Part shown: positions 16,467-24,752 of the stretch, in pieces | Numbering within the stretch: position 1 is the first letter of the stretch | Layout of the letters: each line of letters opens with the position of its first letter | Assembly: GCF_004022465.1 (NCBI RefSeq) | Contig: NZ_SAVA01000002.1 | Coordinates: 372,001-436,000 of the forward strand | DNA: 64,000 nucleotides | Origin: Rhodobacter huangdaonensis | Lineage (GTDB): Bacteria; Pseudomonadota; Alphaproteobacteria; Rhodobacterales; Rhodobacteraceae | Direction: 5' to 3' | Position numbers and translations under genes: made by a program | Notes under the pieces: model-generated | What the model was told of the DNA's origin: nothing | Databases searched by the model: none | What the model saw: the letters and a program-made list of their open reading frames with translations, nothing else

Positions 16467-17162
16467 TCAGCCCGCCACCACCAGATCGGCGGCACGGTTT
16501 TCCTGCCGCAGGAGCCGCCCGTTCGGCAGGTCGTTTTCCTCGACGCGGCGGCGCGCCTCGGCCTCGGGCAGGGCCTGCCAGCGCAGAAGCAGCCGGCGCC
16601 GCAGCTCGGCCTCGGGCACCGAGAGCCGGATCGTCAGATCGAAAAGCGGGTAAAGCGCGCGCCAGTCCGGCCGGGTCAGCAGCAGGTAATTGCCCTCGAC
16701 GAGCACGAAACGCGCGGCTGCCGGCACGGTCTCGGCCGCCGGAACCACCGCATCCGCCTCGCGGTCGAAGCCCGGCACGGCGACCGCGTCGCCCGTCTTC
16801 AGCGCCGCAAGCGCCGCCGCAAGGGCCGCAACGTCGAAGGTCTCGGGCGCGCCCTTGCGGGGCAAGAGCCCGCGCGCGGCAAGCACCTCGTTCGGCAGGT
16901 GAAAGCCGTCCATCGCCACCACGGCGGCCGACCCCGGCGCGCGCGCGTTCAGCTCGGCCGCAAGCTCGGCGGCCAGCCGCGACTTGCCGGCTCCGGGGGC
17001 ACCGGCGATCGCAATCAGGGAGCGCGCGCCGTCAAGCTGACGGAGATGGCCGGCCAGATCGGCGCGGTCGGCGCGCAGCTCACTTGCCATGAACGCCCCG
17101 ACATCGCCCATCGGCCCGTCGGAATTGCCCAGCCAGAATTCGCCCGCCTCGCTCTCGCGCAT
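16467..17162 (-). CDS. P-loop nucleoside/sugar kinase-like protein (PRK/UDK-type)
   Basis: 231 residues. Walker A IAGAPGAGKS near residue 53, MDGFHLPNEVLAARGLLPRKGAPETFD (substrate-binding loop typical of phosphoribulokinase/uridine kinase-like enzymes such as FrcK and YggC), PGFDREADAVVPAAE, and VLVEGNYLLL. Phosphorylates an unidentified small molecule; annotation as a nucleoside or fructose kinase would be guesswork. Start 17162 lies three bases past the thiE stop and gives an N-terminal extension before the P-loop; an ATG at 17090 is possible but lacks a ribosome site. Likely cotranscribed with thiE. Confidence 0.82.
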   Translation of the reverse strand: MRESEAGEFWLGNSDGPMGDVGAFMASELRADRADLAGHLRQLDGARSLIAIAGAPGAGKSRLAAELAAELNARAPGSAAVVAMDGFHLPNEVLAARGLLPRKGAPETFDVAALAAALAALKTGDAVAVPGFDREADAVVPAAETVPAAARFVLVEGNYLLLTRPDWRALYPLFDLTIRLSVPEAELRRRLLLRWQALPEAEARRRVEENDLPNGRLLRQENRAADLVVAG

Positions 17163-17165
17163 GGC

Positions 17166-17783
17166 TCAGCCCATCGCCGCGACAAGCCGGGCCAGCGCCG
17201 CGACCGGATCGTCGCTGCCCCAGATCTCCTCGCCGATGCCGAAGAAATCGGTCACCGGGGCAAGGTCGCGCACCAGATCCTCGGTCAGCGCCCCCTCGGC
17301 CACCACCGGCACCTCGATCATCTCGCTCCACCAGGCGAAAAGGTCGCGCTCGGCCCGCGCGCCGTGGCCCAGCCCGGTCTCGCCGACCGGACCGAAGGCG
17401 ACGTAATCGGCGCCGGCCTCGCCCGCGCCCATGCCGTCGTGTCTCGACGCGCCGCAGAAGGCGCCGACGATCGCGTCGGTGCCGAGCGCCTTGCGCGCCG
17501 CGCGCACCGAGCGCGCGCCGTCGCTCAGGTGCACGCCGTCGAGGCCGTGACGTTCGACGAGCTGGACGTGATCCTCGATCACCAGCGCCACGTCATGCTC
17601 GTGGGCCACAAGCCGCACCGCGTCGGCGGCGCGCATCACCGCATCCTCGTCGCGGCTGGCGAGTGCGAGGCGGATGCAGGCCACCTCCTGCGCGGCAAGC
17701 ACCCGCGACAGCGTCTGCGGGAAGATGTCGAGATCGAAGCTCGGCGGGGTGAGCAGGTAGATCTGCGGGCGGTCCTCGGCCAT
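17166..17783 (-). CDS. thiE: Thiamine phosphate synthase
   Basis: 205 residues, TIM-barrel TenI/ThiE family. IRLALASRDEDAVMRAADAVRLVAHEHDVALVIEDH, the phosphate-binding DGVHLSDG, VGAFCGASRHDGMGAGEAGADYVAFGPV, and VVAEGALTEDLVRDLAPVTDFFGIGEEIW follow the ThiE pattern, joining HMP-PP and THZ-P. The canonical TTxxK/GPx-type motifs are somewhat divergent, so a TenI-like regulatory paralogue is conceivable. Very strong ribosome site (AGGAGG) before the ATG at 17783. Downstream kinase probably shares the transcript. Confidence 0.8.
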   Translation of the reverse strand: MAEDRPQIYLLTPPSFDLDIFPQTLSRVLAAQEVACIRLALASRDEDAVMRAADAVRLVAHEHDVALVIEDHVQLVERHGLDGVHLSDGARSVRAARKALGTDAIVGAFCGASRHDGMGAGEAGADYVAFGPVGETGLGHGARAERDLFAWWSEMIEVPVVAEGALTEDLVRDLAPVTDFFGIGEEIWGSDDPVAALARLVAAMG

Positions 17784-17907
17784 GACGCCTCCTGGAAAAC
17801 GTGTTTCGCGCCTTCTAGCGCAGCGCAGGGGCCGAGGCCAGAGGGCTTGCGGCGCGGCGCCTGCGGGGCTAGGACGGCGCGCGAAAAGGCCCCCGAAAGG
17901 ACCCCCG

Positions 17908-18660
17908 ATGACCGATCCCGACGACAGCCTGATCCGCAACCCCGTTTTCGTGCTGGTGCGCCCGCAGATGGGCGAGAACATCGGCGCGGCGGCGCGCGCG
18001 ATGCTGAACTTCTCCTTCGCCTCGCTCAGGATGGTCGCGCCGCGCGACGGCTGGCCGAACCCGAAGGCGGTGGCCACCGCCTCGGGCGCGGCGACGAAGG
18101 TGCTCGACCATGCCGGCGTTTTCGACGACACCGGGGCGGCGATCGCGGATTGCGATTTCGTCTTCGCCACCACCGCGCGCGGGCGCGAGCTGACGAAGCC
18201 GATCTACACCCCCGAGGCGGCGATGGCCGAGGCGCGGGCGCGGATGGCGGCGGGGCAGAAGGTGGCGGTGCTCTTCGGGCCCGAACGCACCGGGCTTGAA
18301 AACGACGACATCGCGCGGGCGAATGCGATCATCACCGTGCCGGTCAACCCGGTGTTCTTCTCGCTCAACCTCGCGCAGGCGGTGCTGCTGATGGCCTATG
18401 AGCTGTCGCGGCAGGAAAGCGCGGCCGCCCCCGTCGCGCCCGGCCTTGCCGGCACCGAGGTGGCAAGCGTCCTCGATGTCGAGAAGCTGGGCGATCATTA
18501 CGAAGAGGTGCTCGAGGAGGCGGGGTTCTTCTTCCCCCCCGACAAGGGCCCGATGATGAAGCGCAACCTGCGCAACATGTGGTCGCGCTTCGGGCTGACG
18601 CGGGCCGATGTGCAGACCCTGCACGGCATGCTGCGGCAGATCATCCGCCGCCGCGGCTGA
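17908..18660 (+). CDS. trmJ: tRNA (cytidine/uridine-2'-O)-methyltransferase TrmJ
   Basis: 250-residue SPOUT methyltransferase modifying position 32 of tRNAs. N-terminal VFVLVRPQMGENIGAAARAMLNF, central VLFGPERTGLENDDI, and the knot IITVPVNPVFFSLNLAQAVLLMAYEL (N-x-x-x-x-S-L-N-L-x-x-A) are diagnostic; the C-terminal helical part (MKRNLRNMWSRFGLTRADVQTLHGMLRQI) is the TrmJ dimerisation region. Divergent from thiE across about 120 bases. Confidence 0.94.
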   Translation: MTDPDDSLIRNPVFVLVRPQMGENIGAAARAMLNFSFASLRMVAPRDGWPNPKAVATASGAATKVLDHAGVFDDTGAAIADCDFVFATTARGRELTKPIYTPEAAMAEARARMAAGQKVAVLFGPERTGLENDDIARANAIITVPVNPVFFSLNLAQAVLLMAYELSRQESAAAPVAPGLAGTEVASVLDVEKLGDHYEEVLEEAGFFFPPDKGPMMKRNLRNMWSRFGLTRADVQTLHGMLRQIIRRRG

Positions 18661-18698
18661 GGCTTGCGGGGCCGGCCGCGCGCGGCCATCCTGTCCCG

Positions 18699-19409
18699 AT
18701 GTGGCGGGCGATGCGCATTTCCCTTCTGGCCCTCGCGCTTGGCGCGGGGCTTGGCGTTGCGGCGCTGCTGGCCTTTCTGCCGGCGCTGCGCGGCGCCGCC
18801 TGTCCGCGCTGCTTCGGGCTTGACCCCGCGGGCGGCGGGCTTTGGGTCGAGGCCTCGATGCCGGCCCATGCCCGCGCGGCGCTTGTGGCCGAGGTCCGCG
18901 CCGCGCGCGCCCGCATCGCCGCCTTCTACGGCCCGCCGCGCGCCCATTTGCGACTGATCGCCTGCGAAACTGCCGCCTGTGACCGCCGCCTTGGCGGACG
19001 GGGGGCGGCGGCGGTGACCTATTCGCTCGGGCCCATCTCGGTGGTGCGGCTTGCGCCGCGCGGGCTGTCGCCCACCGTGCTGACGCACGAGCTTGCCCAT
19101 GCCGAGACCCATGCGCAGCTTGGCCTTTGGGGGCAGCTTGGCGGGCGGTTGCCGACCTGGTTCGACGAGGGGCTGTCGGTGGTGATCTCGGACGACCGGC
19201 GCTATCTCGGACCGGGGCAGGGGGTGGCGCGCTGCCGCCGCGCGCCGCGCGCCGATCTGCCGGCAACTCCCTTCGACTGGGCGCCGCTTGCCGCGCGCGA
19301 CCCGGGGCTTTACGCCGAGGCGGGCTGTGCGGTGCTGCACTGGCTGCACGACAGCGGCGGGGCCGCGGGGCTGCGCGCCCGCTTTGCGGCAGGGGCGGCC
19401 CTGCCCTGA
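18699..19409 (+). CDS. Membrane-anchored HELAH zinc metalloprotease-like protein
   Basis: 236 residues. One N-terminal membrane segment (ISLLALALGAGLGVAALLAFLPAL) followed by an extracytoplasmic domain. The sequence LTHELAHAETHAQLG holds an HExxH zinc motif, and LPTWFDEGLSVVIS about 28 residues later supplies the third, glutamate ligand: a gluzincin arrangement with the sequence style of peptidase MA-like families. Four cysteines (CPRC, and C-E-T-A-A-C) suit a periplasmic setting. Substrate unknown. Start ATG at 18699 precedes the membrane helix. No operon partner beyond trmJ just upstream. Confidence 0.7.
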   Translation: MWRAMRISLLALALGAGLGVAALLAFLPALRGAACPRCFGLDPAGGGLWVEASMPAHARAALVAEVRAARARIAAFYGPPRAHLRLIACETAACDRRLGGRGAAAVTYSLGPISVVRLAPRGLSPTVLTHELAHAETHAQLGLWGQLGGRLPTWFDEGLSVVISDDRRYLGPGQGVARCRRAPRADLPATPFDWAPLAARDPGLYAEAGCAVLHWLHDSGGAAGLRARFAAGAALP

Positions 19410-19424
19410 AGGGAGGGGCGCGGG

Positions 19425-20321
19425 TCAGCCGCCCGGCGCCGCCAGCCCGAAGAACACCTCGTGCAGCGGTCCGCGGGCCGAGCGCAGGGCGAACACGTAA
19501 TCTGCGCGCTCGCGGCGCATCTCGCGGCAGGGGATCGGCACGAAGCCGTCGCGGCGGCTGGTGCCATGGCTCCACATGAAGCCGATGCCGAGGGCATTGG
19601 CGACCGCGTCGAGAACGCCGTCGCGGGTGTCGAGCACGATCGTCGCATGGGGCGACAGGCGGGCGCTGCGGAAGGCCTCGTCGACGGCGCGTTGCGTCGA
19701 GGAGCCGGGCGTGCGGAAGATCAGCCGTTCCGAGACGAGTTCCGCGCAGCTGATCTCGCTCCGGCCGGCGAGCGGATGGCCGGGATGGGCGATCGCCACC
19801 ACCGCCTGGCTTTGCACCTGCCGGCGGCGGAACCGCGGCTCGTCGGGCACGTCGGGCAGCACGGCGACATCGACACGCCCCTCGATCACCGCCTCGTAGA
19901 TCTTGCCCCAGCTGCCCATCTCGATCTTCACGCCCACCCCGGGGCAGAGCTTCTGGAACGCCCCGATCCGCGCCATGCCGGGCATCGCATTGCCCAGCCC
20001 GATCCGCAGCTCTCCCTGTTCGAGCGTGCGGTGCTGGGCGAGCAGATCGGCGATCCGCTGGCCCGCCGCCTCGATCTCGCGCGAAAGCGTGTAGATCTGC
20101 TGGCACAGCGGCGTCGGCATCATGTCATTCGCCACGCGGCGGAACAGGTCGAGGCCGAGCGCGCGCTCGAGATCCCGCACCTGCTGGCTGATCGTGGCCT
20201 GCGACACCGCCAGCCGGCGGGCGGCGGCAGAAAAGCTGCCGGTCTCCATCACCGCGTTCAGCGCGCGCAGGCGTGACAGCGTCAGGGCGGGCAGCAGGTC
20301 CTTGGGCGACAACGAGTTCAT
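19425..20321 (-). CDS. LysR-type transcriptional regulator of the adjacent importer
   Basis: 298 residues. N-terminal winged helix-turn-helix LSRLRALNAVMETGSFSAAARRLAVSQATISQQVRDLERALGLDLFRR, then a two-lobed inducer domain (ELRIGLGNAMPGMARIGAFQKL ... VDVAVLPDVP ... LDTRDGVLDAVANALGIGFM). The HTH is preceded by a short extension MNSLSPKDLLPALT. Divergent from the ABC importer genes across 88 bases with repeated half-sites, so it most likely controls them. Effector unknown; by context a glycerophosphodiester or sugar phosphate is possible. Confidence 0.92.
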   Translation of the reverse strand: MNSLSPKDLLPALTLSRLRALNAVMETGSFSAAARRLAVSQATISQQVRDLERALGLDLFRRVANDMMPTPLCQQIYTLSREIEAAGQRIADLLAQHRTLEQGELRIGLGNAMPGMARIGAFQKLCPGVGVKIEMGSWGKIYEAVIEGRVDVAVLPDVPDEPRFRRRQVQSQAVVAIAHPGHPLAGRSEISCAELVSERLIFRTPGSSTQRAVDEAFRSARLSPHATIVLDTRDGVLDAVANALGIGFMWSHGTSRRDGFVPIPCREMRRERADYVFALRSARGPLHEVFFGLAAPGG

Positions 20322-20330
20322 GCGGCCCTC

Positions 20331-20378
20331 ATAGGCATTGCCTGTAACCGTAACATGACTGTCGCAGAAGCTGCCTAT
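20331..20378. promoter_or_regulatory. Candidate LysR operator region
   Basis: Between the divergent lysR and transporter genes there are ATAGGCA (20331-20337) and its complement TGCCTAT (20372-20378), 41 bases apart centre to centre, i.e. about four helical turns. Each is embedded in a local palindrome (GGCATTGCC at 20334-20342; arms GCAG and CTGC at 20364-20374). The layout suits recognition and activation sites of a LysR tetramer; purely inferential. Confidence 0.4.
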
Positions 20379-20409
20379 GACGCCCCGGAAGAGAGCGCAG
20401 GAGACCCCG

Positions 20410-21555
20410 ATGGCGACCGTAGACCTGGATGAGATCCGCAAGACCTTCGGCGGCAGCGAGGTGCTGAAAGGGGTGAGCCTGCAGATCGCCGACGGCGAGT
20501 TCCTGTCGCTGGTCGGGCCTTCGGGCTGCGGCAAGTCCACGCTGCTGCGCATCCTGGCCGGGCTCGAGACGCAGACGAGCGGCCGCGTGTCCATCGGCGG
20601 CGCCTGCGTCGACGGGCGCCGCGCCGCCGACCGGGACCTTGCCATGGTGTTCCAGAGCTATGCGCTTTACCCGCATCTGACGGTGGCCGGGAACATCGCC
20701 GTGCCGCTGACCATGCGCCGGCTCTCGGTGGCGCAGCGGCTGCCGCTCGTCGGCCGCTTCCTGCCCGGGGCGCGGGCGCGGCGCGCGGCAATCGCGCAGA
20801 CCGTGCAGGAGACCGCCGAGATGCTCGAGATCCGCCATCTGCTGGCGCGCAAGCCCGGCCAGCTTTCCGGCGGGCAGCGCCAGCGCGTCGCGCTCGGCCG
20901 GGCGCTGGTGCGCGAGCCGGCGGCCTTCCTGCTTGACGAGCCGCTGTCGAACCTCGACGCGAAGATGCGGGTGCACATGCGCGCCGAGATCGCCCAGCTC
21001 AACCGCCGGCTCGGCGCCACCTTCGTCTATGTCACCCACGATCAGGCCGAGGCGATGACGATGTCGGACCGGATCGCGGTGATGATGGAGGGCGAGATTC
21101 TGCAGGTGGGGGCGCCCGCCGAGCTCTACGACCATCCCGCCGAGCTGCGCGTGGCGCAGTTCATCGGCTCGCCGGCGATCAACATCCTGCCCGCCGAGAC
21201 CGGCGCGGACGGGGGGATCGGCATCGAGGGGCGTCCGACCGGGCTGCGCGCCACCACCCGGCCGGTCGAGCATCTCGGCATCCGGCCCGAGGCGCTGAGC
21301 CCCTGCGACGGGGACGGGCTGATTGCCGGGCGGGTGCGGCTGGTCGAGAACCTCGGCGCCGATCTCTTCGTGCAGCTCGAGGTGGCGGGCGTCGCCCGTC
21401 CGGTCGTCGTCCGCCTTGCCGCGGCCGCGCGCGCATCGGTGGCGCCGGGCAGCCTGTTGCGGCTGCGCGCCGATCCGGCGCGGATCACCGGCTTCGACGT
21501 GGCGGGCAAGGCGGTCCCGGTGGCGCGGCTGGCGGAGGCTGCGGCCGGTGTCTGA
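20410..21555 (+). CDS. ABC transporter ATPase, UgpC/MalK-type
   Basis: 381 residues. Walker A VGPSGCGKST, signature LSGGQRQRVALGRAL, Walker B AFLLDEPLSNLD, H-loop YVTHDQAEAMT, and a C-terminal OB-fold regulatory domain (LGIRPEALS). This CUT1-type ATPase powers the two permeases that follow. Start at 20410 chosen for the AGGAG seven bases upstream; an in-frame ATG at 20377 lies in the operator region. Residues about 105-130 (RRLSVAQRLPLVGRFLPGARARR) are an insertion relative to MalK/UgpC. The downstream permease gene overlaps by eight bases. Confidence 0.93.
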   Translation: MATVDLDEIRKTFGGSEVLKGVSLQIADGEFLSLVGPSGCGKSTLLRILAGLETQTSGRVSIGGACVDGRRAADRDLAMVFQSYALYPHLTVAGNIAVPLTMRRLSVAQRLPLVGRFLPGARARRAAIAQTVQETAEMLEIRHLLARKPGQLSGGQRQRVALGRALVREPAAFLLDEPLSNLDAKMRVHMRAEIAQLNRRLGATFVYVTHDQAEAMTMSDRIAVMMEGEILQVGAPAELYDHPAELRVAQFIGSPAINILPAETGADGGIGIEGRPTGLRATTRPVEHLGIRPEALSPCDGDGLIAGRVRLVENLGADLFVQLEVAGVARPVVVRLAAAARASVAPGSLLRLRADPARITGFDVAGKAVPVARLAEAAAGV

Positions 21556-22519
21556 CACCTCCCCGCTTCCGCTTGCCGCGCCGCACGCCGCGGTTCGGCC
21601 CGAGCGCACCCAGGCCCGCGCCGGGATGCTGATGTTTGCCCCGGCGCTGGTGCTGATGCTCGCGCTCCTGATCCTGCCGGTCGCGGTGGCGGCGGCGCTC
21701 TCCTTCACCGATTACACCCTCGGCCGCCCCGATCTGCACTGGATCGGCCTTGGCAATTACGCCGAGCTGCTCGCCCGCCCGAGCTATCGCAAGATGATCG
21801 GCGTGACGGTGCTCTATGTCGTGCTGGTGGTGCCGGCTTCGGTCTGTCTCGGGCTGGGCGCGGCGCTGCTGATCCGCGCGCTGAAGATCGGCCAGACTTT
21901 CTACAAGACGGTCTATTTCCTGCCGGTGATGGCCTCGCTGCTGGCGATGGCTATCGTGTGGGAATTTGCGCTGCACCCGACGCTCGGTCTGGTCAACCGC
22001 ACGCTGGCACTCGGCTGCGGCACGGCGCTCGAGCTTTGGCCGTGGTTTGCGCGCGGCTGTGCCGGGGGCTTTCCGCTCTGGCTTGGCGACCGCGACCTCG
22101 CGCTTGCGACGCTCGCCTTCATCGGCATCTGGCAGAGCTTCGGCTTCAACATGGTGCTCTATCTCGCCGGGCTGACCGCGGTGCCGCGCGACCTTTACGC
22201 CGCGGCCGAGATCGACGGGGTGAGGCGCGCGACAGAGCGTTTCCGGCTGATCACCTGGCCGCTGCTGGCGCCGACCACCGTCTTCGTCGTCACCGTCACC
22301 ACAATCCGCGCGTTTCAGGTCTTCGACACGATCGAGGCCCTGACCCACGGCGGCCCGGCGAAGTCGACCTATGTGATGATCTACGCGATCTACGAAAAGG
22401 GCATCGCGCAGAACCTCGTCGGCCTTGGCGCCGCGATCACCGTGGTCTTCCTCGGCTTCGTGATGCTGATCAGCGCGGCACAGCGCCGCTTCGTCGAACG
22501 CAAGGTGCAGGACCGATGA
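21548..22519 (+). CDS. ABC transporter permease, UgpA/MalF-like
   Basis: 323 residues, GTG start overlapping the ATPase gene. Six or so membrane segments beginning MLMFAPALVLMLALLILPVAVAAALSF, with the EAA loop LYAAAEIDGVRRATERFRLITWPLL that docks on the ATPase. Inner-membrane half of a CUT1 importer. The second permease starts within its stop codon (ATGA). Confidence 0.93.
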   Translation: MSDTSPLPLAAPHAAVRPERTQARAGMLMFAPALVLMLALLILPVAVAAALSFTDYTLGRPDLHWIGLGNYAELLARPSYRKMIGVTVLYVVLVVPASVCLGLGAALLIRALKIGQTFYKTVYFLPVMASLLAMAIVWEFALHPTLGLVNRTLALGCGTALELWPWFARGCAGGFPLWLGDRDLALATLAFIGIWQSFGFNMVLYLAGLTAVPRDLYAAAEIDGVRRATERFRLITWPLLAPTTVFVVTVTTIRAFQVFDTIEALTHGGPAKSTYVMIYAIYEKGIAQNLVGLGAAITVVFLGFVMLISAAQRRFVERKVQDR

Positions 22520-23409
22520 CCCACCGCCTTTCCGCCCGCCAGACACTGGCGCATCTCGTGCTGATCCTCGGTGCGGTGATCGTGCTGCTGCCGTTCTACG
22601 TGATGGTCTCCACCGCGTTCAAATCCCCGGCCGAGATCGCGTCTGGCACCGGCGGCCTCTTCGGGGCGCAGGCGCCGATTGCCGATGCGAGCTGCCGCAA
22701 CCTTGGCGGCACCGAGGCCGCGTGCCTGACCCGCCCGGTGATCGACAATTATCGTCAGGCCTTCGCCAAGGCGCCGCTGGGACGCTATCTGCTCAACGGG
22801 GTGATCGTCACCGCCTCGATCTTCGCGTTGCAGGCGCTGGTTGCGGTGCCGGCGGCCTATGCGCTGGCGAAGCTGCGCTTCTGGGGCCGCGAGGCCGCCT
22901 TCGGCCTGGTGCTCTTCTGCCTGCTGATCCCGGTGCATGCGATCGCGCTGCCGCTTTATGTGCTGCTGGCGAAATTCGGGCTGACCAACAGCTATGCCGC
23001 GCTGATCCTGCCCTGGACCGTCTCGGCCTTCGGCATCTTCCTGATGCGGCAGTTCTTCCTGACCGTGCCGGACGAGCTGCTCGACGCCGCGCGGATGGAC
23101 GGGATGGGCGAGTTCGCGATCATCTGGCGGGTGCTGCTGCCGGTCGCGATCCCGGCGCTCCTGGCCTTCGCGATCTTCTCGGTGGTGGCGCATTGGAACG
23201 ACTATTTCTGGCCGCGCATCGTGATCACCGGCGACCGCAGCCTGTTCACCCCGCCGCTTGGCCTGCGCGAGTTCAAGGGCGACCTCGACGGCGATTTCTA
23301 CGGCCCGATGATGGCCACCGCGACGGTCATCGTCACCCCCCTCGTCGTCGCCTTCCTGCTGGCGCAGCGCCGCTTCATCGACGGCATCGCGCTCAGCGGC
23401 ATGAAATGA
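22516..23409 (+). CDS. ABC transporter permease, UgpE/MalG-like
   Basis: 297 residues. VLILGAVIVLLPFYVMVSTAFKSPAEI and the EAA loop LLDAARMDGMGEFAIIWRVLLPVAIPAL are typical of the MalG/UgpE partner. A periplasmic loop with two cysteines (ASCRNLGGTEAACL) near residues 55-75 is slightly unusual. Coupled to the preceding permease by ATGA. Forms the translocation channel with it. Confidence 0.93.
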   Translation: MTHRLSARQTLAHLVLILGAVIVLLPFYVMVSTAFKSPAEIASGTGGLFGAQAPIADASCRNLGGTEAACLTRPVIDNYRQAFAKAPLGRYLLNGVIVTASIFALQALVAVPAAYALAKLRFWGREAAFGLVLFCLLIPVHAIALPLYVLLAKFGLTNSYAALILPWTVSAFGIFLMRQFFLTVPDELLDAARMDGMGEFAIIWRVLLPVAIPALLAFAIFSVVAHWNDYFWPRIVITGDRSLFTPPLGLREFKGDLDGDFYGPMMATATVIVTPLVVAFLLAQRRFIDGIALSGMK

Positions 23410-23441
23410 CCCTTCCTCGCTTCCGCAAAGGACCCCACGCC

Positions 23442-24683
23442 ATGAAACACCTGATTCCGCTCGCCCTTGCGGCGACGCTTGCCGCCGAGGGCGCCGGCGC
23501 CGTCCAGATCGAGGTGGCCTATGCCTATTCCTCGGTCTTCGATCCGACCTTCGAGCGGATCATGCAGGCCTTCACCACGGCGCATCCCGACATCGAGGTG
23601 ACGTTCCGCGCCACCTATGAGGATTACGAGGATGCGACGAACACCATCCTGCGCGAGGCGGTGGCGAACACCCTGCCGGACGTGTCCTTCCAGGCGCTGA
23701 ACCGGCAGGCGATCCTGGTCGAGCGCGGCATCGCAAAGCCGCTCGATCCCTATATCGCCGCCGAGACCGGCTTCGACGCGGCGGGCTATCACCAGGCGAT
23801 GCTCGAGCTCTCGACCTTCGGCGGGCAGGTCTATGGCCTGCCGTTCTCGGTCTCGACCCCGATCGGCTTTTACAACATGGACATCCTGCGCGCGGCCGGG
23901 ATCGAGACGGTGCCGCAAAGCTGGGATCAGGTGATCGACGCCTGCCGGGCGATCCGGGCGACGGGCCGGCAGGATGCGCTGTTCTGGCACTGGAATATCT
24001 CGGGCAACTGGCTGCTGCAGGCGGCGATGTGGAGCCAGGGCGTGCCGATGATCAGGGACGGCAAGCTCAACATGGACAATCCCGAGGGGCTGAAGGCGCT
24101 CGAGACGGCGCAGGCGATCTTCCGCGACTGCGGGATGAAGAACCTCTCGGGCGCCGATGCCTCGAAGCAGTTCGCGGCCGGAGAGCTTGGCATGTTCTTC
24201 AGCTCGACCGCCTATGTGGGCTTCGTCGACCGCTCGAAGACTGGCAGCTGGGATTTCGTCACCGGCCCCTATCCGGGGATCGGCGGGGCGCCGCAGGCGC
24301 TGCCCGCGGGGGGCAACGCGGCGATGCTGACCTCGGCCTCCGACGACCCCGAGGTGCGCCGGGCCGCCTGGGAGTTCATCCGGTTCACCACCTCCGGCGA
24401 GGGGGCGGCGGCGGTCGCGCTGACCACCGGCTACATCCCGCCGAACCGGGCCGCGAACGCGCTGCTGATGGACAGTTTCTATGCGCAGAACCCGAACAAG
24501 CTGACCGCGGTGAACCAGCTGCCGCTGCTGTCGGAATGGTTCGCCTATCCGGGCGATAACGGGCTCGCGGTGACGCAGCTCATCGACGACAGCCTCGAGT
24601 CGATCCTGACCGGCGATGCCACGGACATGGAAGCGCTGCGCGACGACATGGTCGAGGAGGCGAACGGCCTGCTGCCGCACTGA
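23442..24683 (+). CDS. Periplasmic binding protein, UgpB-like (CUT1)
   Basis: 413 residues with a signal peptide (MKHLIPLALAATLAAEGAGA). Family-1 extracellular solute-binding fold: IEVAYAYSSVFDPTFERIMQAFTTAHPDIEVTF, GLPFSVSTPIGFYNMDILRAAG, GELGMFFSSTAYVGF, AALTTGYIPPNR-type hinge. Resembles UgpB and related sugar-phosphate binders more than maltose binders in the opening region. Together with a phosphodiesterase and phosphatase downstream, the ligand may be sn-glycerol 3-phosphate or a glycerophosphodiester (inference). Followed by a strong hairpin, so it may be expressed at higher level than the downstream enzymes. Confidence 0.9.
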   Translation: MKHLIPLALAATLAAEGAGAVQIEVAYAYSSVFDPTFERIMQAFTTAHPDIEVTFRATYEDYEDATNTILREAVANTLPDVSFQALNRQAILVERGIAKPLDPYIAAETGFDAAGYHQAMLELSTFGGQVYGLPFSVSTPIGFYNMDILRAAGIETVPQSWDQVIDACRAIRATGRQDALFWHWNISGNWLLQAAMWSQGVPMIRDGKLNMDNPEGLKALETAQAIFRDCGMKNLSGADASKQFAAGELGMFFSSTAYVGFVDRSKTGSWDFVTGPYPGIGGAPQALPAGGNAAMLTSASDDPEVRRAAWEFIRFTTSGEGAAAVALTTGYIPPNRAANALLMDSFYAQNPNKLTAVNQLPLLSEWFAYPGDNGLAVTQLIDDSLESILTGDATDMEALRDDMVEEANGLLPH

Positions 24684-24707
24684 GCCCCCGGCCGCACCGA
24701 GCCCCGT

Positions 24708-24737
24708 GGCGCGGCGGGCCTGCCGCCGCGCCCTTTT
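24708..24737 (+). terminator. Intra-operon hairpin with T-run after the binding-protein gene
   Basis: Ten-base perfect arms GGCGCGGCGG and CCGCCGCGCC around loop GCCTG, then CTTTT. Reads as a rho-independent terminator or attenuator separating the binding-protein gene from the phosphodiesterase gene 15 bases further on. Confidence 0.7.
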
Positions 24738-24752
24738 GCAAAGGATTTCCGC

